DNA of 64,000 bases from Medicago truncatula (lineage: Eukaryota; Streptophyta; Magnoliopsida; Fabales; Fabaceae), in assembly GCF_003473485.1 (NCBI RefSeq), contig NC_053042.1, positions 36,546,762 to 36,610,761 of the forward strand, in the 5' to 3' direction. Both the position numbers and the translations under genes were made by a program. Below the pieces are notes generated by a model, which was given only the letters and a program-made list of their open reading frames with translations, did not search any database and was not told the origin of the DNA. Shown here one piece after another: positions 46,676 through 58,551 of this stretch. The first letter of the stretch is position 1; every line of letters begins with the position of its first letter.

Positions 46676-46982
46676 GGTAATAGTCATTTTGGTCCATGAA
46701 TGTGTAACGAGTAGTCACAATAGTCTTCAAAATAGTCTCAAAATGGTCCCTGATGTTAAAACAATCCCTCAATGTTGACATGAACTCTTTTCATATAGGG
46801 ACAAATATGACAGTAAGTATATTGAGAGGCTGGTATGACAATATTATTAACGAAACATTTTAAAGTAAGGGACTATTTTGCCTAACATAGTGCACAATCC
46901 GGGACAAGTTTGAAATTTCGATCCATTGAAGGACTATTGTGAATACTCGTTACACATTCAGGGATCAAAATGACTATTATCC
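46676..46982. mobile_element. MITE-like inverted-repeat element
   Basis: The ends GG(T/A)TAATAGTCATTTTG(G/A)TCC, continuing with GAATGTGTAACGAGTA, are inverted repeats of about 50 bases. The element is about 307 bp and non-coding. No clean target duplication was found. Confidence 0.7.
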
Positions 46983-46989
46983 CCTTTAT

Positions 46990-47181
46990 TCCTTAAACTA
47001 TATAAATATAATAAGTAATCCCTATATAAATATAATAAGTAATCCCTAAAGTATATGAAATTCGTCAGTCTAGAACGATATTAAAATTCGTCACTTTAGT
47101 CTCGAACGTCTATCAAGAACTTAACTTGATGGATTTCATATACTTCACCCACTACTTATTATATTTACTATAGTTTAAGGA
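46990..47181. mobile_element. Second MITE-like inverted-repeat element
   Basis: The inverted ends TCCTTAAACTATA...AAATATAATAAGTA, then AGTATATGAAAT, pair over about 50 bases. The left arm has an extra tandem copy of a 24-base unit (TATAAATATAATAAGTAATC type). Non-coding. Confidence 0.65.
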
Positions 47182-47600
47182 CTAAATTGGAGATAAAATG
47201 TTAATCTAAGAACTAAATTGATAGTTTATTCTAACAACAATCTCCATTTCACCAAAAACAAAAACACCCCAAATGTTAATTTAACATTTGAAGCATTTAT
47301 TCATAGGTGCATTTCATGAATTGATGAATGTGTGACTAAAACATAGTAGAACAAAAGTTAATGTAATGTAATTGAAAATTAAGAGAAAAATTATGTGAAT
47401 TTCACGAATGAAACAACAATAAACAGTGAATTATAAGACAAAAGGAAGAATTGAAAAGGAACGAAAATGGAAGAATGGAAGTGAAACTAACCGGCGGTGG
47501 CGGAAAAAGAGAGGGCGGAGTATCGTCTCTGTCGCTCTGCTATGCACCTCACGGCAAGTACGATGCGGCAAACGGTAAAGCAGCTAACGTTTTGAACATA

Positions 47601-48470
47601 AACTGGTTGATATGGTCCATCGTATAGCTATATTCTCTAAACCCAATCAAAACTACAACTATATTCTCTTTACTACTTACACCCCTTAAAATACTTACAC
47701 ACCCCTTTCACACAAATTATTTAATGTATTATCCCAAAATACCCTTTTTATATCTTTCCTTAGCACTTAACATTGTATTTTTTGTAAAAAAATCAAAAAT
47801 AAAAAAAAATTGTATTTGATTTGTCTATGATTGGAGAGTACGACTGAATTAGGTGTTAGTGGATGTTCTTGTACGGGGTAAGTGTGGCATACTTGCAAAA
47901 CATTTTCATTCTCAAATCAATAAGAGCTGTGGTGTTTAGAGATTTTTTTAGAATAAATTGTGTACCTTTATTTAGTAGGGACTCCTTCTACGGTTGCGAT
48001 TTACCCAACGTATTGTTCGAACAGCCATGTGACAGTGATTAAAAGACCGAGATTAACTTTGAGTTCCTTTTCGTCTACTTTGTGCCCTCGTGGTGGTTTT
48101 GGTGGTATGCTTTTTAACCAAGCGTCTTATTGGGACTTTAAATCCTTGGATTGGGCAATAGTCCTATCCGAAACACTATAATACTTTTTTTATATTGTTT
48201 TGTAAGTATAACTCATATGGTAAATGTTGCATAAACATTTCATATGTAGGGATAGGTTTCGAATCCACAATTTTTCACTTCTCAAAATTTAATGTTTGAG
48301 TTTTGCCGCTAGATTTCTTAGAACATAAAGATATTTTTCTTGTATCTTCTGACTAGATTTTTTTTTCCTAGCGTAGTGAAAAAAAGAAAGAAAGAAAAAA
48401 AGGAAGAAAGATGGGATGAGAGGAATTGTAAAAGAAAATCAAAAAAAGAGGAAAAAAGGAATGAGTAAGG
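47601..48470. other. Promoter side of the CX3C gene and spacer
   Basis: The sequence immediately above 47600 should be the minus-strand promoter. A GAATTTTTTTCG/SINE-like stretch (TTCGAATCC) at about 48190-48310 is a degenerate tRNA-type SINE fragment. Nothing else was seen. Confidence 0.4.
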
Positions 48471-49431
48471 CCCCGTTTGGATTGGCTTATTTTGAGCTTA
48501 TGTGGATTTATCTACTCCCATAAGCCTTTTTAAAGATGTTTGGGTAAATAAATAAAAATAGCTTATCATAGTTTCATAAGCTACTTATGCCATATTTTAA
48601 TAAGCCTAAATTTTCAACTTACCCTTCGGCTTAACAAGGAGCTTATGAATTTATGTAACCCCCTTCGATTCTCTCTGGATCCACTTTTCAAAACATATAT
48701 TTTTTTTTGTTAGTTATCTTTGCGTGAGTAACAAAATTGCTATACTTATCTTACTAAAGTATAACACGTAAATAAGATTTTTATTATTTTTTTAAGGAAG
48801 AATTTTATTAATTTCTTGTTACGTAACAAATTCAACTGAATAAAAAAAAACAAATTTAACTTGTCTTTTTTTGGTAACAAACTGTACACTGATATCTATT
48901 TTATTTTATTTTTGTTTTTAACTATTATTTATAAAGATTTTTCAACAATGGTGTAAGACTATTAAACTTTTACATACGTGATTATTTCTTGCTATTATAT
49001 TTATATTATTATAATATTTTTTTAAAAGAAAGCTTATCATATATTATTATATTTGTGTATGATGATGTTTAGACTATTTATTTACACCTTTAATGTTAAT
49101 TTTGTCTTATATGATTTTTTTTAAGGACGAATATTGATTATACTATATATATAATTATAATTAATATATTATAATATTATTTTTTACATCTTGATTAATT
49201 TTATCAAAAAAAAAAATTGATAATTGTGGTTCGATTGTTTGATTTTTTTGTTAAATTAAAAATATTTAAAATTTCGATAATTGTTTATGTAATGTCACAT
49301 CCAAACACTTCAATTTATTTAAGTACTTTTCAATGTACATATCCAAATATAAATAGCTTATCAAGTATAAGAGCTTATGGTATAAGCTCTAATGCTATAA
49401 GCATCTATATAAGTTGTTTATCCAAACGGGG
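48471..49431. mobile_element. Inverted-repeat element with CCCCGTTTGGAT ends
   Basis: The 12-base ends CCCCGTTTGGAT are perfect inverted repeats. The subterminal regions keep partial inversion (GCTTAT, CATAAG, TGTTTGGGTAAAT-type motifs in opposite orientation). Such ends occur in plant hAT-like MITEs, but I could not find an 8-bp duplication. The 960-bp size suggests internal insertions or decay. Confidence 0.6.
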
Positions 49432-50557
49432 AAGTGCAAGAAATAGAGGAAAACAAGAGAGGACGGCTTTGGGGGGTTAACTTTTCTTCATCATACTAAA
49501 CCCTCCTCGTTTGAGAAACTAAAAAATTGTATTAAAGGAAGGTTTATATGAATTCTTCATATTTAATCTATGTTGTTGTATTATTTTTAAAATTAAAAAT
49601 ATAATAATCATATATATTAATTTATCATTCTCTAAAAAAAACTACTCGTTTAAAATTTTGAGATTTCTATATTTTCCACTCCTCAAAGTTTTCTCTTCCC
49701 CTCACCTTCAAACTTGCAAACAAAGCCTAAAGATCTACACCAATCACGTTAAAACCCCAAAACTCTTATTGTTCATGTTGTTTTGCTCTAATACTAATAG
49801 GTCATGAGCGTGACAAGTATTCATGAGTACTATAGGAAAAACCATGAGTGTTTTAAGGAAAATAGTATTGTGTATAACCTTTTCAAATTCAAAGTTGTTT
49901 ATGCTTTGATTGGAAGCTCAACATAAGATTGGTGAATTTTCAAGAGTTTGAATTGTCATAATCAAGAAGTTTGTGCAAGATCAAAGTGAAATCTTGAAGA
50001 CTAGTTTGTGTGGGGATCACAAACTAGGGTTCTTGGTTATCAAAGATTAAAATTGAAGGATTTGAAGAATTAGGAGTGCTAGGTTGAGTGAATTTTCTTG
50101 TAATCGTATCAACAAACAGTGAGTGTTCATAATTGATAATAAAGAGAAAATATGTTGTCTACGGCAATGACTAGATGATGTAGCCTATTGGTGAGGACGA
50201 TACATTTGAACTAGATGTATAAATTTGAGTGTTTTTTTAGATACTCGGTGTTTAATTCAATTTTAGTTTGTCTAGTTTGTTTGAATAAGAAAATTGAATT
50301 TCTTTGTGAAAATTTTCTAAACCTTTAGACTTCAAGAATCATGTTCACAAATTCAACCTTTTCCATAAGATATGTACCAGAAATTAATGTTAAAAAAAAA
50401 AAGGATATGAACCAGATATTTTATAATTTACATTTACCAAACAAAGTAGTAGTATTCCAACAGGATTATATTACAGAACAGTCAAATGGTGCAAGTGCAG
50501 TCTTCTTTATATTTTGTTACATCACAATATTTCCACACCACTAACTGAGAATTGAGT
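49432..50557. other. Spacer 3' of the caleosin gene
   Basis: AT-rich. A purine-rich stretch at about 49800-50120 with an AACTAGGGTTCTTGGTTATC phrase reads like an old LTR or its leader. No coding signal was seen. Confidence 0.35.
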
Positions 50558-51884
50558 TCAACCCATCTTGGCCTCATCTTTATTAGCAGCAATTGTTTTT
50601 GCACAATATTCAAATATGGTCCCATCATAGCATCTTCTAACAGCTTCTTTTGGCACAAAACCATCTTCATCCCTAGCTAGTACATATAGAAACCCCCATT
50701 CCAATTTACCAGCAGCCCTGCAAACATTCATTCATATATGTCAATAATTAACTAATTAATCAACAAACTTTACAATAAAGTGGTCACTTACCAGCCAAAT
50801 GGATCTAATGCATTTCTGTTTCCCTCAGTCATGTTCCATATCTCTTTAAGTGTTAGCTTGTCAGGTACTGTAAGAGCATACTTGCTAAATATGTTCTCAA
50901 AATTTGCTGGTACAAAACTGCATGTCATTTCAAAAAAACATAGATAAATGTTTATGAGGCTTCATAGTCAAAATATATATATAGTTGCATAATTAATATT
51001 AGGGTTTATGGGTCTTGCTAAAGAGTATCCGCCGTTTAAAGTTTTTAAATATAAGAAAAATTGTTAAATAAATTACAAAAACTAAGAAAACTAATTTATG
51101 ACTATTCAATTTAGCATCACTTACCGTCCTTCTGTATCATAGACTCCAGAGTCACTCCCATGTTTTGCTCTATGTATGTTGTGTATGTATATAGGAAAAA
51201 GAGGTGAAGGAAACCAGTACTGTAAACATTACAATTCTTTATCAAGGCTTAACAAATGGTTAATTTTCTCAAGACACTAAAAAAAGTACACTTTATTCTC
51301 ATTGCAAGAAGAATGAATGACTCACAGGTAGAGTGGGATAACTCAGTCCAAGATTGATGAAAATGGCCATAAAAACTGATACGATCACATTAAATCCAAG
51401 AGCACGAAACCCTGAAAAATTCTTTAGGTCAAGAATCATTCATCTCTTTGAAACATGGAAGCCTCAAATTGAAAAAAGGTTGGAAATATAATGAAAAAAA
51501 TCAAAAATCTTACCCGTGTAAGTTTCCCAAGGGTAAATGATTCCATTTCCATCCTGATCAAAAAAAGCACAGTGCTGTTGAAGAACACTCAAATTGTTGT
51601 GCTTGTTTCCTGGTGTTCCTTGTGGATGGCTTGTATCAGGAGTTGTCAATGCTCTAGCCATGTCTGACCAATATATAAAGTGTATGAACTTGTGTTGTTA
51701 GAACTTCTTTTACCTTATTTTGAGGAAATGAATTTAAAATAAATAAAAAAAAGGAGTTAAAGAATTGAAACTTACATGGCTTTGGAATAGAAGTTTCCAA
51801 GTCGCTTCTAACCCTTCTCTGAGCAGTAACAGGGGCATTACGAGCCTCGGTTATCATTGATTCCCTCTCCATTTCCACAGACAT
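50558..51884 (-). CDS. Caleosin / peroxygenase (lipid-body type)
   Basis: Six exons (51884-51776, 51663-51514, 51411-51326, 51219-51125, 50917-50792, 50717-50558), all with GT-AG borders and matching phases, give 241 residues, the usual length for plant H-type caleosins. Order: N-terminal region ([20 protein letters not shown]); [12 protein letters not shown] with the first haem-ligand histidine; one EF-hand loop [12 protein letters not shown]; a hydrophobic hairpin with proline knot ([20 protein letters not shown]); [19 protein letters not shown] with the second histidine; then [35 protein letters not shown] and [18 protein letters not shown]. Caleosins sit in the oil-body surface, bind calcium, and as haem proteins oxygenate unsaturated lipids using hydroperoxides. 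Upstream ABRE and RY motifs suggest seed/ABA control. It is closest by memory to Arabidopsis CLO1-type. Confidence 0.95.
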
Positions 51885-52289
51885 TTTGATTGTTTCTCTT
51901 TTGAGTTAATTAAGCTTGCTCAATATGATATATTCCCCTAATTTTCACTTCATGGTTTTGTAGGGAAACAACTATATATTATATATACTTTGGTTGAGGT
52001 ATGAATAAAAGGTGAGGGGTGTAAAGAGAAAAATAGATGGAGAAAGTAGAAAGAGCCAGCGATGAACCACATGTTACGTGGCGTACATGCATGAGTTTGC
52101 AAGGTTATATTGTGTCAAGTTAGGAGGTGATACTTGTCCTCTGCTGATTTACACCAATATATGTCAAATGGAGTGCAAAATTGAGGTCAAAAGATTATTC
52201 GAAAGTAGTCAATAGAAGAAGCAAATAAACTAGTGTTGTTGAAGACACGAAGACGTGGAGGTTTAACTTTGTCAATATATGTTCTTAAT
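51885..52289 (-). promoter_or_regulatory. Caleosin promoter region
   Basis: A TATA-rich stretch (TATATATAATATATAG on the minus strand, about 51974-51990) lies about 90-105 bases above the start codon. It is followed upstream by the ABRE/RY cluster at 52076-52093. No other gene is visible in this interval. Confidence 0.6.
52076..52093 (-). promoter_or_regulatory. ABRE and RY seed elements
   Basis: GCCACGT (ABRE core, 52076-52082) and CATGCATG (RY repeat, 52086-52093) lie within 18 bases, about 190-210 bases upstream of the caleosin start. These are the binding sites of bZIP/ABI5-type and B3/ABI3-FUS3-type regulators, the standard pair in seed storage and oil-body promoters. Confidence 0.7.
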
Positions 52290-52690
52290 TGGACACCTAT
52301 TTTTAGTGGGTTTTATAAGTTTAATATTGATGGAGCATATCTAATAGAGGAGGGCCGATAACTCGGGTATTGGTGTTGTGTTGAGAGATAATAAAGGTGT
52401 TGACCTTGCTGCTAGTTGTTGGCAGGTCTTTTTATTATCATATCTAAAGGTTGAAAAAACTTTAGCTAAACGGTAGCCTTTAAATTTACGAAAGGCGTGC
52501 CTTTTTTAATATGGTTTTGGCGTTGAATATTTATCAACAATCTTTCACCTGTGCCGGCTCTATTATTGAGGATTGTTTAATTTATGTTTTCATGATTTAA
52601 ATTTTTTAATGTTAAGTGTGAAGTCAATCAAGTTGCCTATTATTTAACTAAATATGTTCTTCATAATTTGAATTGCATATGAATCAAAAA
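52290..52690 (+). pseudogene. RNase H-like domain relic
   Basis: Frameshifted plus-strand fragments read FYKFNIDGAY, GIGVVLRDNKGV and AASCWQVF. Further on they give CEVNQVAYYLTKYVLHNL in a degraded form. This is the RVT_3 RNase H-like domain that ends many plant LINE-type polyproteins. Confidence 0.6.
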
Positions 52691-53022
52691 GACTTTCACC
52701 TTATATTTTTACGTCTTAACATTTGATTTATTGTCAATTTCGTTAGTAAAATTGTCTTTATTGTAAAATAAAAATAAAAAAAATAGATAAGCTAATTAAA
52801 ATAAGAACTTGTCTCGCCATAATTTTGATTGATTCTCTTTGTTGTTTCATTTAGAATATCATTTGACATTTGAAGAAATGACGACTATTCATAATTGAAA
52901 ATGACACGAAATTTTTTGCATTATTATTAAATTATTATAAACTGGTTGCTCCACTTCCACAATATAGCAGCTGATAAGTGGTGTGAATATATGTTTTGTT
53001 GGTATGATGTTAAATGGATTCC

Positions 53023-53186
53023 ACTTGTGTACCATTAAGGTACCAATGGTATATACCATTGGCCAATTAGAATGCACCACCTACCAATGTTACTTTATAA
53101 ATGCTTTATTTGATATATTTTTTTAAAGCATGTGCCACATGGCACAATCTAATTGGACAATGGTATATACCATTATAGTACACAAA
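53023..53186. mobile_element. Small MITE-like inverted repeat
   Basis: TTGTGTAC-ATTA, AATGGTATATACCATT and TCTAATTGG motifs recur inverted at both ends, giving arms of about 50 bases around a short AT-rich centre. No unambiguous target duplication was found. AATGGTATATACCATT is itself palindromic and occurs in both arms. Confidence 0.65.
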
Positions 53187-53785
53187 TGCTGCTATCCTAA
53201 TTATCCCATTAACTTAACTTTCGAATGGTAGATTAATCTTTATAGTGTATTTTTTATCCATTACTCGTGTGTTTTCATATTCATAGTAATCAAATTCATG
53301 GATTGCAACAACTTTTTTTAGAAAAATGCACATGACTTTTGTTTGATAGTTGAGCAGATACAAATATAGTGTACCGACTAACCGAATTGGGTCTAGCCAA
53401 ATAGTTAGACTCTCCCATAAAAAAATTATAAAAATTGTATCAAAAATTAGTGAAAATTTATAAAATGTATTCATTATATATACACAGTAGTAAGATTTCA
53501 TTCATATGTTATTGTAAACAAAATATTTTATTAAACTAGTCTAAAGATTCAAATAATGTGGGTTGTTATTTAAGTTTTTGCAAAGAAACATAGGCAGCCA
53601 GGACAATAACTCTATAAGGTTGATAGCTTGATAACTTCACCTTGACAAAAAAAAAAAATTATAGTTTCACACTCAATCCTGTTTCACCTGAGGATTTACC
53701 ATATGAATATCTTCATAAGTACTTAAAAATTGTTTAAGATTTCAACCATTATGTAGGTCGTTTCTTAGTGATAGATTTTTTATTT
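53187..53785. other. AT-rich intergenic DNA
   Basis: A short SINE-like tail (TAACTTCACCTTGACAAAAAA, about 53632) is visible. No gene was seen. Confidence 0.35.
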
Positions 53786-53995
53786 TTATTTTTTACAAAA
53801 ATAAAATGATATTTATTCATTCAAATCAAGAGATTACATCATTCAACACCACTAAAAACGTAAAAGATGAATCTGCGAACAAACTCACATCATCCAAGTT
53901 AATATAACGGCATAATGCCTACAAAAATATATGATAAAATTAAAGTGACTGGAATATCCATCGCCTCCGAATCTGCAACGTTGACGCCCAAATCT
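53786..53995. repeat. Dispersed repeat, copy 1
   Basis: Matches 55815-56040 in the same orientation (landmarks GATGAATCTGCGAACAAACT, CATCCAAGTTAAT, GCATAATGCCTACAAAAA / GCAAAATGCC). It starts in an A/T-rich run, as the 3' end of a minus-strand retroelement would. The family is not identified. Confidence 0.75.
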
Positions 53996-55814
53996 TTGAT
54001 TGAATTACTTATCTTGATGTTAATGAACCTCTTTATTTTTATGAGTGGAATATTGACTTAATTGAAACGAATTTGATAAAAAGAACGGACAATAAATATG
54101 TAGTTCGTGTTAAAATGACATCAATCAAGTTTCGTAGATATGAGAAGGATTTTTTGTCAAGTATCTTAATGGCTGGATCTCACACATGCAAAATATGAAG
54201 AAGTGAAAAGTCTGGTTGTTATACTTATAGGACAAAGGTCTTGAGTTTTTATTTATGAATAATATTGAATATTATTGACTATCGTTACAATTTTTATAAT
54301 TTAAGAACCAATCCACGGTGGACCACTGATAAAAGTAGTCTTTCAAAGAACTTGCACCACTTCTATTGGTATATAATATATTAATATCACTTTATAATAT
54401 TTTTTTGTCAAATAACATAGTGACAAGATTCATATTCGTTATGTGTGGAGAAGTAGAAAATTCATAGTTCAAATCTCGATCTCTACACGTGATGTCTATG
54501 GTAGCTACCAGCTTAGCTACATTTATGGGACATTTTTTATATTTTTTAATAAATATTTCAAAAACATTTTGAATTCATTTTTGTGCCAAATTTTGTCCAT
54601 GTTAATATTAGTATTAAGATGGTATTCGTTTAATTTGTCAAACATGTATTGGTAAGATGACGATTCATTAAAGTATAAACATATAATATGATGTGCAGAC
54701 CAAATGTCAAACTTAATATCAGGACCCCTCCACTAATTTTATGTAGAATGTAAATATGATCAATTTGACCTTAGTTTTTCTTCTTCCCTCTTAGGGATCA
54801 ATTTGACCTCAGTTGTGTAATTATTTGTTAGGGGTGTAACGGTTTGATTTAGATTGGTTTTTAGTGAAAATAATATTCGAACTAATAAAATTTTTATCGA
54901 TTTATTTTTTACTGCTTTTAAAAAAAGAAATTGAACTAAATTAGTCGGTTTGGATCGGTTTGGTTGATCGATTTGTTCTAAAATACAATTAAAAAAATCT
55001 ATATTTTCATAAATTTGTATTTCATGCATACAAACATGCTCAAATATTTCATAGAACTTTGTTTTTCATGTTCTCTGTTTTTCGAACTACTTTGTATAAC
55101 TAACATGAAAAAACTAATAAGAGATGGACGATCCCCGCGGCGATGAGAAACGATGGGTTAGGTGTAACGGATAGCTAGTGTTCTTTTTTAGTAGAAACGA
55201 AATAGACTATGAGTGATGAGATGAGATCATGATGTGAGAAAATGAATAAATTAACGAGTATTTTATGTTGACTTTAATTTTGAGTTTAATCATAAGTGTG
55301 TGTTATGAGGGATAATATTACTAAAATGGGGAGTGAGGTTAGCATCAGTTCGATTCATCGGTTCATTGGATCTCAAAATTAAAAACCGAGAACCGAGCCA
55401 AACCAAACCAAACAAGGTCGGATATTTTTTCGGCTTAGTTCGGTTTGAATTTTCGATTTCATCGGTTTTGTTCGAACCACTTACACCTCTATATTCGTAT
55501 CTACAAATTTTTAGGTAATTTTGGTATTCATATCACAAAAGTAAGATGATCTAATAAATTGCATCAAATAATTTTAGACCATCTACAATGAGGAGTCCCT
55601 CCTCTATTTATCACCATGCTAAATAGGCACCCCATTGTGACACCTCTATTTAGAATATAATGTAATAATAAATATGGATTAATGATCTAAATAATATAAT
55701 ATTAATTATATTACTTTCATCTTCTATATTTAATTTTGTCAAAAAAAAAAAAAAAAACTTCTATATTTTGTATTCCTAAAGAGTTATATGAATAACTACT
55801 TAAGTTTTGAACTT
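53996..55814. other. AT-rich intergenic DNA
   Basis: No gene was recognised. GGTTTGATTTAGATTGGTTTT-type and CGGTTTGG phrases (about 54838-54972 and 55350-55480, in opposite orientation) suggest the two ends of a decayed inverted-repeat element of about 650 bp. Confidence 0.35.
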
Positions 55815-56040
55815 TTTTTGACAAAAACAAAACGATATTCATTCATTCAAATTGATGGAATATATTAGAATCAACATCGCTAAAAACGTAGGATGAATCT
55901 GCGAACAAACTCACAACATCCAAGTTAATGGCATATAACGGCAAAATGCCTACAAAAAATATGATGAAATCTAAATCACCATAATACTCATGCTTCCGGA
56001 TTTGCAATGTTGGCGTCCAAATCATCGATTGAATCTGTGA
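55815..56040. repeat. Dispersed repeat, copy 2
   Basis: Partner of 53786-53995. Confidence 0.75.
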
Positions 56041-56811
56041 TTGACGCGAAATCAAACTACGCCGCACAAGATGACGAACAACACAACGCCGCACTCAGAC
56101 GATGAAATCACGAAAAAAAACCAAAATAAAACAATTGATATATGTGGAAATCACTTATTTAAATTGAAAGAAAAGATAAAATTGGTGCAGAGGGATGATT
56201 CTATGTCAAAAAATGACATAAAACCACCCCTCCTCGACGAGTGAAAGAGAAAGAAAACTTAGAGAAAAGTTGGAATTTCTCTCACTAAAAAACTAGGGTC
56301 ACCTAAGTTTTGGACTTTTGTTTCTTAAAAAAAAAAAAAAGTTTTGGACTTTCGCATCATGTATTTAATCTCTATAATTGAAAATTTTGACAATTTGACT
56401 TTTAAATTAATTTTTTTTAGGGGATGACTTTTAAATTAATAAAATTGTAAAATAATCTTTCAAAAAAATTTGTAAAATAATATCTGCAATTAAAGTTATT
56501 ATCACATTAATTCAACATGTCAATTTCAAGGATAGATTATTATAACAAAGAAAGTCAATTTCAATTATAGTTTTTTATCACATTAATTAAACAAGTCAAT
56601 TTAATCACATTAATAATATTACCAAAGTTGATTTTGAGCTTGTTGCAAAGAAAGTCGCAAGGCAAGAACAACATTACAAAATGTGGAGTTATCTTCCTTC
56701 CAAAAAAAATAAAAATGTGGAGTTATCTTAGATGAATGTAAACGATGTTGTAGTTTTTTTTTTTTTAGAGAATTAAATCTATAGCATTTCATTCATCAAT
56801 ATGTGTTCAAT
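56041..56811. other. Intergenic DNA
   Basis: A short open stretch with low-complexity content at 56041-56244 continues the preceding repeat and does not look like a gene. The rest is AT-rich. Confidence 0.35.
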
Positions 56812-57207
56812 ACAATATGGTATTTCTACCATTATTTGGGAACTAGCTGATAACAAGGCCGCTTTTGCTAAGTTATGAGCAACCTCGTTTGCTTGTCTCC
56901 GCACAAACTCGATACGTGAGTTTACATAAAAATTGCTACAGAGAGATTTACAATGTTCAATAATATTCCCAAATTAAGTGACATCGCAATTTAGGGAATT
57001 AAAGCCATCAACCACTCTCTTCGCATCCAACTCAAAATCCAGAGGTCCTAAACTTAAATTATGCACCCAATCTAAAGCAGCCAAAAGCCCTAAAGCTTCA
57101 CCAATGTGCATCTCGCAAATGGGGCTGAAACGTACTTGTTTAGCCAGAACAAAAGTACCATTTTCATCCCTGATACACATTCCTATTCCAAGAAAAAGAG
57201 ATAGCAA
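56812..57207 (-). pseudogene. RNase H-like domain fragment of a LINE-type polyprotein
   Basis: The minus strand reads GIGMCIRDENGTFVLAKQVR, HIGEALGLLAALDWVHNLSL, FELDAKRVVDGFN and NCDVT. A single TAA (likely from GAA) follows, and the frame continues FGNIIEHCKSL, RIEFVRRQANEVAHNLAKAA. This is most of an RVT_3 RNase H-like domain with the catalytic-type E-A-L and D-A-K positions. No reverse transcriptase lies next to it, so it is a fragment. Confidence 0.85.
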
Positions 57208-58171
57208 GAAAAAGAGATAGCTTATAATCTAGCTCTCTATGCTACCTTAGAGTTTTTTTTTACCAATTTATATAATAGAGTTGATACTTTTATACCAAAT
57301 TTGTTTGATCTAAGTGGTAAGGAACTTAAATTCTTTAAGCATATGGTCCTGATATCGTATTATATATGCAAGGAATGAATTTAAATTTTAAATTCTCCAT
57401 TTATTCATCTTAAGAGTGAACTACTAACCACTAAATTACTTGATAAAAAAAGTGTTTGATACTTTTTTTTCCTTGCATGTTCTATTTGCAAGAGATAATC
57501 CTATTTAAAAAAAAAAAAAAACCAATTTCAATTAGGACATTAATTTCATTTGATATTCCTTTCAAAAGAAAAAAAAAATTAATTAATTTTTTTTTTGAAA
57601 AAAATTAATTTCATTTAATAAAATAATAAGTAAAGACCCAATTTAATACTTAATTTCATGCAATTTTCTCGTAATTCAATTAAGTTTTCGATATTGTTCC
57701 TTTCGATTTTATATAAAAATGAAAAATAAAAAGATCATGTCAACAAAAATGATATATTTAGACCAAAATTTTAATGAATTGCATTAATTTTTGTTGATTT
57801 AATTTTTTTATATATATAAGATCGAATGTATTATCTAATTAGTCTTTGACATTTTCAAATTAATTTACTTATTATATAGTAAATCATAGATTATTTATCC
57901 ACATTTAAGATGCGTGAATCTAGCCATAAGAATTAAGAAAGAAAAAGAAAATTCTTCTAAAATTGACAAGACAAAAATTCACCAAATTGACCTTCATCAA
58001 CAACTACAAATTAATTAGTGACAAGAAGTGGAGTTTAACCCCACACACTTCACATAACATCATCATCATCATCACCATTTTGTTTTGTTGTATTCTATGA
58101 AAATCTTTGTTTGATCCTTCATATTTAGATCCTGTGGTAAAAAAAAATATAAAAAAAAATCCCTTCTTAAA
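57208..58171. other. AT-rich intergenic DNA upstream of the CaaX gene
   Basis: A degenerate tRNA-type SINE is visible at about 57298-57450 (GATCTAAGTGGTAAGG ... ACCACTAAATTACTTGATAAAAAA). A CAT trinucleotide run lies at 58057-58072. The promoter of the CaaX gene should be in about 57900-58170. Confidence 0.5.
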
Positions 58172-58551
58172 ATTTGAGAAACTTGTGTTCTGTTCCGTCT
58201 CAACTGTCAACCCTGTGTGTGTTACTCTTCCGTGAATCAATTCAGATTCTTGTTGTGGATTCTTTTCACTTTGCAATTTTCAACCATACAAATTCTCTCA
58301 CTACCCTTCAATCTTCAGTTTCATTTTCATTCTGTTCTGTTTCCCCTGTTTTTCCTCTGTTTTGAATTCAACCCATCTTTTGATTCCTCCAAAAATTCAA
58401 TTCAAATTTTTGGAGGAATTCAAGAACTGGGTTTTGATTTTCCGCCAAATGGTTCAAATAGATTTCTTCTAAGTTCCTTGATTTTTCTGATATTTTTTTT
58501 TTTGTTGAATTTGTCTTTATCATCTTGGAAGAGTGTTGCTACTTGTTGTTG

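Larger units (their letters stand above)
46430..47600 (-). other. 5' leader and leader intron of the CX3C gene
   Basis: A GC-richer stretch at about 47493-47580 on the minus strand ends at a consensus donor CCG|GTTAGT (47491). It fits a non-coding first exon spliced to a tandem CAGCAG acceptor near 46480. The inferred intron of about 1 kb holds two small inverted-repeat elements. No protein frame links across it, so this is inference from splice signals only. Confidence 0.55.

Noticed and set aside
47960-48181. A 73-codon plus-strand open stretch with less biased composition
   Set aside because: No similarity or splice partner was recognised, so it is left unannotated as unsupported.
53187-56811. 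Possible small genes among several 60-90-codon open stretches
   Set aside because: None has a recognisable motif, a second exon or a conserved look. Two belong to a dispersed repeat present twice in the interval.
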